Origin: Streptomyces barringtoniae
GTDB lineage: Bacteria > Actinomycetota > Actinomycetes > Streptomycetales > Streptomycetaceae
Assembly: GCF_020819595.1 (NCBI RefSeq)
Contig: NZ_JAJHNP010000028.1
Coordinates: 59,112 to 123,111 of the forward strand
Reading direction: 5' to 3'
DNA length: 64,000 nt
Shown here: piece after piece, positions 26,531-34,319 of the stretch
Layout of the letters: each line of letters starts with the position of its first letter
Position numbering within the stretch: the first letter of the stretch is position 1
The notes under the pieces: model-generated
What the model was told of the DNA's origin: nothing
Databases searched by the model: none
What the model saw: the letters and a program-made list of their open reading frames with translations, nothing else
Translations under genes and position numbers: made by a program

Positions 26531-27541
26531 CTAGCTGCGGATATCCGTGTTCGGGTGAGGCTGGGCCTGGAGGCGTTCGCGGAGGTCGATCTCCTCGGGG
26601 GTGAGCGGGTCCCCGGGCCGGCGGATGCGGACGGGCTTGGGCCGCAGCGGCAGGCCGTCGTCCGCTGCAGCGGCCTCGGCTTCCGCGAGGGCCCGGTAGA
26701 GCGAGGCGACCGACGGGTTCTTGCCCGCGTTCTTCCCGGTCTTGATGACCAGCTTCTTCGCGATCTCGGGCACGGGGACGCCCTTGTCCTTGAGCGCGAT
26801 GGCGAAGGTGAGCATGTCGTCGTCGATGACCTTGGGCCGTCCGCCGTGGTTGCCCTTGGACGCGGCGATGACCTGGCCTTCGAGGGTCTTCTCCCGGATG
26901 TAGTTGCGCTCGATCTGCCCGGCCACGGCGAGGACGGCGAAGAACATCGCCCCCATGCCATTGGGGTCGTAGATCCCGGTGAGCGGGCCGGTGAGGAGTT
27001 CGAGCTGGATGCCACCGGCCTGCAGCTCGGCGGAGAGCGCCATCAGCTCGGCCGCGTTGCGCGCGAGCCGCTTGAGCTCGTGGACGGTGAAGATGACCGG
27101 CGTCTCCGGGGCGGCCTCCTTGAACTGCCGGGCCAGCGCGAGCGCCGCCTCCAGCTCGGGCCGCACCTTGATGCGGGTGCTGATCTGCTCCTTGAAGACC
27201 TTGTGGCACTCCGCCCGGTGGAGGGCTTCGAGCTGGCTCGCCAGCTCCTGCCGCGCGGTTGACGTCCTCGCGTACCCGATCCGCACCGGCCGCTCGGTGC
27301 GGGTCGCGGGCACGATCGCGAGCGCCGGGCCCTGCTTCCACGAGCGGCCGGGGGCGCGGTCGGCGGGGACAGGGATCTCCAGTTCCTCGCGAAGCGCGGG
27401 GACGAGGACGAAGCGGGGGGTGTGGTACTTCGCGGCGGTCTTCCCGCCCCGGGTGCGGCAGGCGCTGCCGGCGGGCGCGTCACAGTTCGGGCAGTCGTGA
27501 CGTTCTACCGCCAATGCCGCCTGATCTGGCGTGAGATCCAT
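26531..27541 (-). CDS. serine recombinase (resolvase/invertase family) with N-terminal zinc-finger-like domain
   Basis: 336 residues. The N-terminus has a Cys cluster CPNCDAPAGSACRTRGGK, a small zinc-binding type domain seen on mobile-element proteins. The recombinase core begins IGYARTSTARQELASQ with the catalytic serine, followed by ELKRLARNAAELMAL and the long helix AGQIERNYIREKTLEGQV. A C-terminal helix-turn-helix follows (GNHGGRPKVIDDDML). It is complete. Its start lies only ten bases from a 40-bp repeat that recurs inverted 1.2 kb away, which suggests site-specific inversion or integration as its role. Confidence 0.9.
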   Translation of the reverse strand: MDLTPDQAALAVERHDCPNCDAPAGSACRTRGGKTAAKYHTPRFVLVPALREELEIPVPADRAPGRSWKQGPALAIVPATRTERPVRIGYARTSTARQELASQLEALHRAECHKVFKEQISTRIKVRPELEAALALARQFKEAAPETPVIFTVHELKRLARNAAELMALSAELQAGGIQLELLTGPLTGIYDPNGMGAMFFAVLAVAGQIERNYIREKTLEGQVIAASKGNHGGRPKVIDDDMLTFAIALKDKGVPVPEIAKKLVIKTGKNAGKNPSVASLYRALAEAEAAAADDGLPLRPKPVRIRRPGDPLTPEEIDLRERLQAQPHPNTDIRS

Positions 27542-27550
27542 GGCGGCAGT

Positions 27551-27590
27551 CTCTCAGAAAGGCCTCGCACAACATGTGGGTTTCGAGAGG
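27551..27590 (+). repeat. 40-bp inverted repeat, left copy (possible recombinase site)
   Basis: Core GCCTCGCACAACATGTGGG, ending in TTTCGAGAGG. It matches the reverse complement of 28784-28823 at 35 of 40 positions, and 27 of 29 in the core. The repeat itself starts CTCTC and ends GAGAGG, an imperfect dyad as expected for a serine-recombinase dimer site. Confidence 0.8.
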
Positions 27591-27738
27591 GCTTTTGCGA
27601 ACGGCAACCTGCGGAAACGTGATCGCTCCGGGGGGTCTCGCAGAACTCTCACAGATGGTCGTTTATGAGAGACCCGAACTGGAACTGGCGCTACCGCTAA
27701 CCACGGTTCCGGTGTTCCCCGAGTCCGCTAGACGACAC

Positions 27739-27772
27739 GCACGAGCCCGCCACCGCAGTGGCGGGCTCGTGC
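27739..27772. terminator. 14-bp perfect hairpin inside the inverted-repeat segment
   Basis: GCACGAGCCCGCCA and its exact complement with a 6-base loop CCGCAG. It lies upstream of the F420-dependent oxidoreductase gene, so it would stop transcription entering the segment from the left, or from the right if the segment were flipped. Confidence 0.65.
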
Positions 27773-27901
27773 CTGTTCGACGTCTTATGGCCGTTCGACC
27801 AACTGAGGGAACGGCGGGAATCGACCCGGGGCGCCCTCCGGTCGGTAGTGGCTGGAGACGTGATGATCACGGCACAGCCCACCACCCGGGGAGAAGACCC
27901 G

Positions 27902-28777
27902 ATGAGCGACACCAGAGTCCCCCTGAAGCAGCGAGTCGGCCGGTACGGTGCCTGGAGCATCGAACTGCGCTCGGAGGACCCGGCCCGGCGCGGCGAACTG
28001 GACGAGGCCGCGGCCGAACTGGAGGAACTCGGGTACGGCGCCATCTGGCTCGGCAACAACAGCACCGCCGACCACGCCGCACCGCTGATCGGGGCGACGC
28101 GCCGCATCGTCGTCGGCACCAGCGTCCTGAACATCTGGCAGCAGGAGGCCGCCACGACCGCGGCCGGCTTCGCCGAGGTGGAATCGGCGTACCCCGGCCG
28201 CTACCTGGTGGGTCTCGGCGTGAGCCACGGCCCGCTGGTGAAGGACTACGGCCGCCCGTACGCGGCGATGACCGGCTACCTCGACGAGCTGGACGAGGCC
28301 GGAGTCGCCGCCGACAGCAGGGTGCTGGCCGCGCTGGGCCCGAAGATGCTGAAGCTGTCCGGCGAGCGGGCGGCCGGCGCCATCCCCTACCTGGTCACGC
28401 CCGAACACACCGCCCAGGCCCGCGAGATCCTCGGCGAGGGCCCGCTGCTCGCCCCGGAGCTGAAGGTGGTGCTGGAGACCGACCCGGCCAGGGCTCGCGC
28501 CCTGGCACGCGACGCCCTCGCGATGTACCTCACCCTGCCGAACTACACCAACAACTTCCTGCGGCACGGCTTCACCGAGGCCGACCTGGCCGCGGGCGGC
28601 AGCGACCGCCTGATCGACGCGGTCTTCGCCTGGGGCGACGAGGTTCGCATCCGCGACCGCATCGACACCTTCCACCAAGCAGGCGGGGACCACGTGGCCC
28701 TCCAGGTGCTCACCGGCACCCACAGGGACAAGCTCCCGAGGGAGGAATGGCGCAGGCTCGCTTCTCTATGGGGATAA
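27902..28777 (+). CDS. F420-dependent LLM-class oxidoreductase
   Basis: 291 residues from ATG 27902, with GGGGAGAA upstream. It shows the TIM-barrel features of the luciferase-like family: ELEELGYGAIWLGNN, RIVVGTSVLNIWQ, RYLVGLGVSHG and LAALGPKMLKLSGERAAGAI, which form the F420 pocket in relatives. It is an actinobacterial subfamily of unknown substrate. It is the only complete gene between the two 40-bp inverted repeats. Confidence 0.9.
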   Translation: MSDTRVPLKQRVGRYGAWSIELRSEDPARRGELDEAAAELEELGYGAIWLGNNSTADHAAPLIGATRRIVVGTSVLNIWQQEAATTAAGFAEVESAYPGRYLVGLGVSHGPLVKDYGRPYAAMTGYLDELDEAGVAADSRVLAALGPKMLKLSGERAAGAIPYLVTPEHTAQAREILGEGPLLAPELKVVLETDPARARALARDALAMYLTLPNYTNNFLRHGFTEADLAAGGSDRLIDAVFAWGDEVRIRDRIDTFHQAGGDHVALQVLTGTHRDKLPREEWRRLASLWG

Positions 28778-28783
28778 CGGCCT

Positions 28784-28823
28784 CCTCTCGAAACCCGCAC
28801 GTTGTGCGAGGCACTTCCGAGAG
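28784..28823 (-). repeat. 40-bp inverted repeat, right copy
   Basis: Reverse complement of the left copy with five differences. It sits six bases after the LLM oxidoreductase stop and 27 bases before the start of the Gfo/Idh/MocA gene, so it could also carry or separate that gene's promoter. Confidence 0.8.
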
Positions 28824-28849
28824 AGGCGATTGCGAACGCTGGGGTGCAC

Positions 28850-30004
28850 ATGACGTCCATTTCCCCTCATCGGGAGCCGATCCGCGTCGGTGTCGTGGGT
28901 CTGAGCGCGAGCGGCGGGTGGGCGGCCACCGCCCATGTGCCGGCGCTGGCCGGGCTCGATGGATACGCGTTGCGGGCGCTGAGCGCCAGCAGCGCCGAAT
29001 CCGCGCGTGCGGCCGGCGAGAAATATGCGGTGCCGTTCGCCTTCGGCAGCGCAGAGGAGCTGGCCCGCAGTGAGGAAGTCGATCTCGTGGTGGTGACGGT
29101 GAAGGTTCCGCACCACCTGGAACTCATCCGGCCCGCGCTGGAGGCGGGGAAGATGGTGTTCAGCGAGTGGCCGCTCGGTGCCGACCTCGCGCAGGCCGAA
29201 GAGCTGGCCGACCTCGCACATCGCAAGGGTGTGCTCACGGCTGTCGGCCTGCAGGCCCGGTCGGCTCCGCCACTGCGGTATCTGCGGGACCTGGTCGCCG
29301 GCGGCTACGTGGGGCGGGTGCTGTCGACCAGCATGCTCGGGTCGGGCTGGATCGGGGGTGCCACCTACGAGGACACCTACGCGTACGTGCTGGACGTCAC
29401 GAGCGGCGCCACGCTGCTGTCGATCCCCTTCGGGCACTCGGTCGACGCGCTGACCATGGTGCTCGGGGAGTTCCGCGAGGCGTCGGCTCACATCGAGAAC
29501 CTGCGCCTGGAGGTCACCCACGTCACGAGCGGGGCGGTCGCGGCCAAGAGCGCGGAGGACCAGATCGCCGTCACGGGGGTACTGGAGTCGGGGGCCGTGG
29601 CCGCGATGCACATCCGCGGTGGGACGTCCCGCGCCACCGCGTTTCACTGGGAGATCAACGGCACGGACGGCGATCTCGTCGTCAAGGCCGACCAGGCCCA
29701 GTGGTGGTACGGGGGGCTGCGGCTGTACGGCGCCCGGGGAGAGGACGGCACCTTGGCTGAACTTCCGGTTCCCGCGCGCTATCAGCGGTCGCTGACGCAA
29801 TGGACCGAGCGATCCGCCGAAGCCGCCTGCAACGTCGCCCACGAGTACGCCCTTCTGCGCGACCAGATCACCGGGAACCTTGCGCCGGACGAGGACGGCG
29901 TTCCCGACTTCCGGCACGCCGTCCGGCGCCACCGCATGCTGGAGCGGATCCGAGAGGCGGCGCGCACGGGCCGGAAGGTCACACTCACAGAGCAGGGCGC
30001 GTAG
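28850..30004 (+). CDS. Gfo/Idh/MocA-family oxidoreductase
   Basis: 384 residues from ATG 28850. N-terminal NAD(P)-binding domain RVGVVGLSASGGWAATAHVP, then VDLVVVTVKVPHH and the family's conserved acidic/lysine region, altered here to VFSEWPLGADL (relatives have EKP). The C-terminal domain is complete (YQRSLTQWTERSAEAACN). Trp and Leu replace the usual Lys-Pro of EKP, so the catalytic lysine may be missing. It lies just outside the inverted-repeat segment. Confidence 0.88.
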   Translation: MTSISPHREPIRVGVVGLSASGGWAATAHVPALAGLDGYALRALSASSAESARAAGEKYAVPFAFGSAEELARSEEVDLVVVTVKVPHHLELIRPALEAGKMVFSEWPLGADLAQAEELADLAHRKGVLTAVGLQARSAPPLRYLRDLVAGGYVGRVLSTSMLGSGWIGGATYEDTYAYVLDVTSGATLLSIPFGHSVDALTMVLGEFREASAHIENLRLEVTHVTSGAVAAKSAEDQIAVTGVLESGAVAAMHIRGGTSRATAFHWEINGTDGDLVVKADQAQWWYGGLRLYGARGEDGTLAELPVPARYQRSLTQWTERSAEAACNVAHEYALLRDQITGNLAPDEDGVPDFRHAVRRHRMLERIREAARTGRKVTLTEQGA

Positions 30005-30158
30005 GTCCCGAAGTCAGTCAGGTCGTGAGTTCGACTGCTTCGCCCTCGGCAGGTCGGGCTTGTTCAGGCGCGAGGTCACCTCTGTCGGGAATGCCGGACA
30101 CACGCACTGGCGTTGCAGCATGGTGCGAGAACATCCCTACGACGAGGGGACGGATGCC

Positions 30159-30605
30159 ATGCCTCTCGAGGGCGAGTATGAACCCAGCACGACGCAGTGG
30201 GTGCGCGAGCAAGTGGAGGCGTACGAGGAATCGGGCGGCACCAAGGGGGCGACGCTGTGGGACACGGGGTGGCCCGTGGTGGTGATGACCACCCGGGGCG
30301 CCAAGACCGGCAAGATCCGCAAGGCGCCGGTGATGCGCGTCGAGTGCGACGGGCGCTATGCGGTGGTCGGCTCGTTGGGCGGATCCCCCAGACATCCTGT
30401 GTGGTACTTCAACATCAAGGCCGATCCGCACGTCGAACTCCAGGACGGCACCGTGAAGCAGGACATGACGGCCCATGAGGCCACCGGCGAGGAGCGGGCC
30501 GAGTGGTGGCGGCGCGCGGTCGCTGTCTTTCCGAGGTACGCCGAGATGCAGAAGAAGACCTCGCGGCAGTTCCCGGTGTTCGTCCTGGAACCTGTCGTCG
30601 GGTAG
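30159..30605 (+). CDS. deazaflavin (F420)-dependent nitroreductase family protein
   Basis: 148 residues from ATG 30159 after GAGGGGA. Family motifs are TTRGAKTGKIRKAPVMRV and YAVVGSLGGSPRHPVWYFNI, which bind F420 in the Ddn group, and FPVFVLEPV at the end. It follows the other oxidoreductases and is a second likely F420 user in the segment, hinting at shared cofactor use. Confidence 0.9.
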   Translation: MPLEGEYEPSTTQWVREQVEAYEESGGTKGATLWDTGWPVVVMTTRGAKTGKIRKAPVMRVECDGRYAVVGSLGGSPRHPVWYFNIKADPHVELQDGTVKQDMTAHEATGEERAEWWRRAVAVFPRYAEMQKKTSRQFPVFVLEPVVG

Positions 30606-30927
30606 TGACCTCGGGCGGTCTCGGAGCCGTCGGAGGGCACTCGACGACGACCAACCTTGACGCCTGGCCACCACCCCTCGCATCTTCAGCTACTGAGCCC
30701 CCCAAGTCGGCTTGACGCCGCCGCCCACGGGGACGCTACCTGGCCGGCGCGGCAGGAGGGCTTCGAGCCGGCTCGTGCGATCGCCGCCTGGCTCGCCCCC
30801 GGCGCCGCCGCCTGGTGTCGGGTGCTTACCCCGCTGCCCCCGGCGCTTCTTCGTCGACACGCCACGGGCTGACGCCTGCAGAGGCATGCACGGGAAGGTG
30901 TCTCGAAGGTGGCCGTTTGGCCGGATT
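30606..30927. other. no convincing gene
   Basis: Only short shadow readings are present. It is the 5' flank of the MarR locus. Confidence 0.5.
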
Positions 30928-30974
30928 TTATATCACCGTCCTATATAGACACTAAATATAGGTAAGTGATATAA
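30928..30974. promoter_or_regulatory. AT-rich palindrome overlapping the marR promoter
   Basis: Outer arms TTATATCAC (30928-30936) and GTGATATAA (30966-30974), inner arms CCTATAT (30940-30946) and ATATAGG (30956-30962). It ends eight bases before the MarR start codon and includes the -10-like TATATAG. It is almost certainly the autoregulatory operator of the adjacent MarR protein. It closely resembles 39055-39105. Confidence 0.75.
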
Positions 30975-30981
30975 AGGGGGT

Positions 30982-31464
30982 ATGGATGAGACACCTGAAG
31001 AGAGCCTCCGGGAGGTGGCGGCGGACCTGAATGCGCTGGCCATCGGGCTGGTCAGATACCTTCTGTCGGACCGGCAGAACATGAATCTGACCACCGCCTC
31101 GGCGCTCAGCCGGCTGGAGCAGGAGGGGCCGATCCGGCTGACCGCGCTGGCAGCCGCGGAGGGCCTCGCCCAACCGTCGATGACCGCACTGGTCCAGCGG
31201 CTGGAGGAGCAGGGACTGGCGTCACGCGTGACCCATCCCGAAGACGGGCGGGTCCGCCTCGTCGCCATCACGGATGCCGGGCGAGCGCTGCTGGCCGAGC
31301 GCCGGCACGCGCAGCGCGCCCGGGTGGCCGGCCTGATGACCGCACTGTCCGAGCAGGACGTGCGGGCCCTGGGTGAGGCCATGCGTACGGCCCTGCCGAT
31401 CGTCCAGCGGATGATCCAAGCCGCCCCGCGCTCCGGTGACCCCGGCGGCGGGCCGGCCTCCTGA
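30982..31464 (+). CDS. MarR-family transcriptional regulator
   Basis: 160 residues from ATG 30982 with AAAGGGGG upstream. The winged helix is seen in LTALAAAEGLAQPSMTALVQ, with the wing SRVTHPEDGRVRLVAITD. It lies directly upstream of, and in the same direction as, a P450/ferredoxin/reductase/MFS operon. By family habit it represses itself and that operon until a ligand releases it. No cysteine cluster suggests redox sensing. Confidence 0.92.
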   Translation: MDETPEESLREVAADLNALAIGLVRYLLSDRQNMNLTTASALSRLEQEGPIRLTALAAAEGLAQPSMTALVQRLEEQGLASRVTHPEDGRVRLVAITDAGRALLAERRHAQRARVAGLMTALSEQDVRALGEAMRTALPIVQRMIQAAPRSGDPGGGPAS

Positions 31465-31595
31465 ACCTCCTGGCTGCTCTCTCAGGTTGCTTCTCCTGCA
31501 GGCGGGATCTGCTCCGCTGCCCCGTCACGCCCACGCGCGGCGGGCCCCGGCCCCGGCGCCTGCCCCATGTCCGATTTCCGGAAAGGGCGGAGAAC

Positions 31596-32834
31596 ATGAC
31601 AACCACCTCGGCACACGGCACCGACGCACCCGCGGCGCAGGTCCCGGACTACCCCATGCCCCGGGCGGCCCGCTGCCCGTTCGACCCGCCGCCGGCCCTG
31701 CACGTCCTGCAGGACCAGGCCCCGATCAGCCGCGTACGGCTGTGGGACGGCAGCACCCCGTGGCTGGTCACCCGCTACGAGGACACGCGAGCCCTGCTGG
31801 CCGATCCGCGGATCAGCTCGGAGAGCGACCTCCCGCACTACCCCCACCTGAGCCCGGCCCAAAAGGAGCGCCGGAGGCAGTCGCGGACCTTCATCAACAT
31901 GGACGATCCGGAGCACGCCCGGCTTCGCCGGATGGTGACCGCGGCCTTTTCCATCAGGCAGGTGGAGGCGCTACGGCCTGCCATTCAGAAGATCGTCGAC
32001 GGCCTGATCGACACCATGCTCGCCGGGCCCAAGCCGGTGGACCTGGTCCAGGCGTTCGCGTTGCCGGTGCCGTCGCTGGTGATCTGCGAGCTGCTCGGTG
32101 TTCCGTATGCCGACCACGACTTCTTCCAGGCCAACAGCAAGATCCTGATCAAGCGCACGAGCACCGTGGAGCAGGCGCGGGTGGCCACACAGCAGCTGCT
32201 CGACTACCTGGACCGGCAGATCGGCGTCAAACTCGCCCACCCGGCCGACGACGTGCTCTCCACGCTGGCCGAGCGGGTCAGGGCCGGTGAGCTCTCCCGG
32301 CGTGAGGCGGCCAGCATGGGGATGCTGCTGCTGACCGCCGGGCATGAGACCACCGCGAACATGATCGCGCTAGGCACCCTGGCCCTGCTGCAGAATCCGG
32401 ACCAGCTGGGCTGGTTGCGCGAGAGCGACGACCCGAAGGCGGTCGCCTCGGCGGTCGAGGAACTCCTGCGCTATCTCACCATCGTGCACAGCGGACGCCG
32501 CCGGGTGGCCCTGGAGGACATCGAGGTCGGCGGCGTGACCATCCGCGCCGGCGAGGGCGTCGTCCTCGCCAACGACGTCGCCAACCGCGATCCCGACGCC
32601 TTCCCCGCCCCCGACCAACTGGACCTCAACCGCAACCCCCGCCACCACGTGGCCTTCGGCTTCGGCGTCCACCAGTGCCTGGGCCAGCCGCTGGCCCGGG
32701 TGGAGCTGCAGGTCGTCTACAGCACCCTGTACCGCCGCATTCCCACATTGAAGCTCGCCGTGGATCTCGACGAGATCCCGTTCAAGCACGACGGAACCGT
32801 CTACGGCGTCTACGAACTGCCCGTCACCTGGTGA
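31596..32834 (+). CDS. cytochrome P450 (bacterial class I type)
   Basis: 412 residues with all canonical features: I-helix LLTAGHETTANM, ExxR EELLRYL and heme loop FGFGVHQCLGQPLARVE. The N-terminal region (FINMDDPEHARLRRMVTAAF) is typical of the CYP105/CYP107-like group. Followed by its own ferredoxin and reductase, so the redox chain is complete. A MarR regulator and an exporter flank it, which suggests a xenobiotic or antibiotic-type substrate (inference). Confidence 0.95.
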   Translation: MTTTSAHGTDAPAAQVPDYPMPRAARCPFDPPPALHVLQDQAPISRVRLWDGSTPWLVTRYEDTRALLADPRISSESDLPHYPHLSPAQKERRRQSRTFINMDDPEHARLRRMVTAAFSIRQVEALRPAIQKIVDGLIDTMLAGPKPVDLVQAFALPVPSLVICELLGVPYADHDFFQANSKILIKRTSTVEQARVATQQLLDYLDRQIGVKLAHPADDVLSTLAERVRAGELSRREAASMGMLLLTAGHETTANMIALGTLALLQNPDQLGWLRESDDPKAVASAVEELLRYLTIVHSGRRRVALEDIEVGGVTIRAGEGVVLANDVANRDPDAFPAPDQLDLNRNPRHHVAFGFGVHQCLGQPLARVELQVVYSTLYRRIPTLKLAVDLDEIPFKHDGTVYGVYELPVTW

Positions 32835-32869
32835 CCGCGGCCAACTGCCGCGCGGGAAAGGAGGATCCG

Positions 32870-33079
32870 ATGAAGGTGATCGTCGACCAGAACAAGTGTG
32901 TGGCCTCCGGCCAGTGCGTGCTGAGCGCACCGGACGTGTTCGACCAGCGGGAGGAGGACGGCATCGTCGTACTCCTCACCGAGAAGCCACCGGACGGCCT
33001 GGCGGACGACGTCCGGCAAGCCGCCGCCCTCTGCCCGGCCCAGGCGATCTGGGTGGAAGAAGAGGAGAAGAAGGAGTGA
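32870..33079 (+). CDS. [3Fe-4S] ferredoxin
   Basis: 69 residues from ATG 32870 with AAAGGAGG upstream. Three cluster cysteines are seen: NKCVASGQCVLSAP (C10, C16) and ALCPAQAI (C54), the pattern of P450-partner ferredoxins that carry a 3Fe-4S cluster. It ends in an acidic/lysine tail EEEEKKE. It overlaps the start of the reductase gene. Confidence 0.95.
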   Translation: MKVIVDQNKCVASGQCVLSAPDVFDQREEDGIVVLLTEKPPDGLADDVRQAAALCPAQAIWVEEEEKKE

Positions 33080-34281
33080 ACCGCATGGTCATTGTGGGAG
33101 CCTCGGCCGCAGGCCTGACTGCGGCCGAGACCCTCCGCCGCCGCGGCTGGAACGGTGAACTCACCCTGATCGGCGACGAGTCCCGTCTGCCGTACGACCG
33201 TCCGCCGCTGTCCAAGCAGATCCTCACCGGCGCATGGGAGCCCGAACGGACCACCCTGCGCACCCTGCGGGATCTCGACCGGCTGAAGGCCGATCTGCGG
33301 CTCGGACAGCGCGCTGTCGCCCTGGACGTCCCGGGCCGCCGGGTGCGCCTGGGAGGCGGCGAGAGCATCGGCTTCGACGCGCTGGTCATCGCCACCGGCG
33401 TGGCTCCCCGACGCCTGCCCGACAGCGATCTGGCCGGAGTCCACGTCCTGCGCACCCTGGACGACGCGATCGCCCTGCGCGCCGCGCTGCTCGCCGGGCC
33501 CCGGGTGGTCGTCGTGGGCGCCGGGTTCCTCGGCACCGAAGTCGCCGCGGCCGCACGGGTCATGGGCCTGGAGGTGACCGTGGCCGAGCCGGAACCCGTC
33601 CCGGTGCGACGCCCGTTCGGGGACCGCGTGGGCGAGCTCGTCGCCGACCTGCACCGCGACCATGGAACCCGCCTGCGCTGCGGAGTGGGGGTGCGCAGAC
33701 TGCGCGGGGCGGGCGGCCGGGTGGCCGGGGTGGAACTCGGCGACGGCACCACGCTGCCGGCCGATGTGGTCGTTCTGGCCCTCGGCTCCACGCCGGCGAC
33801 CGGCTGGCTGTCGGGTTCGGGGCTGCGCCTGAGGGACGGTGTGGAGTGCGACGCACTGTGCGAGGCGGCACCCGGGATCTACGCCGCCGGCGACGTCGCC
33901 TCGTGGTTCAACCCGCACTTCGGCACCCGGATGCGGCTGGAGCACCGGATGAACGCCACCGAACAGGCCATGGCCGCGGTCGGCAACCTGCTCGGCGGCT
34001 ACACCCCGTTCGCTCCTGTGCCCTACTTCTGGACCGACCAGTACGACACCAGGATCCAGGCGTACGGCATCTTCCCGCCGGACGCGGAGATGCGGATCGT
34101 CTACGGTGACCCGTCCGACGGCCACTTCGCCGCCGCCTACGGGCACCACGGCAGGGTGGTCGGCGTACTCGGCTGGAACGCTCCGCGCCAGGTACGCACG
34201 CTGCGTCGCCTGGTCGTCGACCGCGCACCGTGGGCCGCCTTCGCGGCCGCACCCGCGCTCGACCCGGCCACCGTGAACTGA
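33076..34281 (+). CDS. ferredoxin reductase (FAD, NAD(P)H)
   Basis: 401 residues from GTG 33076, which overlaps the ferredoxin stop (GTGA); ATG 33085 is an alternative. FAD-binding VIVGASAAGLTAAETL, the ATG motif VIATGVAPRRLP, the NAD-binding VVVVGAGFLGTEVAAAA and the second FAD site IYAAGDVASW are all present. It feeds electrons through the 3Fe-4S ferredoxin to the P450 of the same operon. Confidence 0.95.
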   Translation: MNRMVIVGASAAGLTAAETLRRRGWNGELTLIGDESRLPYDRPPLSKQILTGAWEPERTTLRTLRDLDRLKADLRLGQRAVALDVPGRRVRLGGGESIGFDALVIATGVAPRRLPDSDLAGVHVLRTLDDAIALRAALLAGPRVVVVGAGFLGTEVAAAARVMGLEVTVAEPEPVPVRRPFGDRVGELVADLHRDHGTRLRCGVGVRRLRGAGGRVAGVELGDGTTLPADVVVLALGSTPATGWLSGSGLRLRDGVECDALCEAAPGIYAAGDVASWFNPHFGTRMRLEHRMNATEQAMAAVGNLLGGYTPFAPVPYFWTDQYDTRIQAYGIFPPDAEMRIVYGDPSDGHFAAAYGHHGRVVGVLGWNAPRQVRTLRRLVVDRAPWAAFAAAPALDPATVN

Positions 34282-34319
34282 CCCCAGGTCCCACAGGAGA
34301 CAAGGAGGGAGGACTGCCG

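Noticed and set aside
27551..28823. Simple transposon ends around the F420 oxidoreductase
   Set aside because: No transposase lies inside, no target duplication is seen outside the repeats, and the repeats are themselves imperfect dyads beside a serine recombinase; kept as a possible invertible segment instead.
30712..30948. 78-codon frame before marR
   Set aside because: Pro/Arg-rich, runs into the operator palindrome and has no ribosome site.
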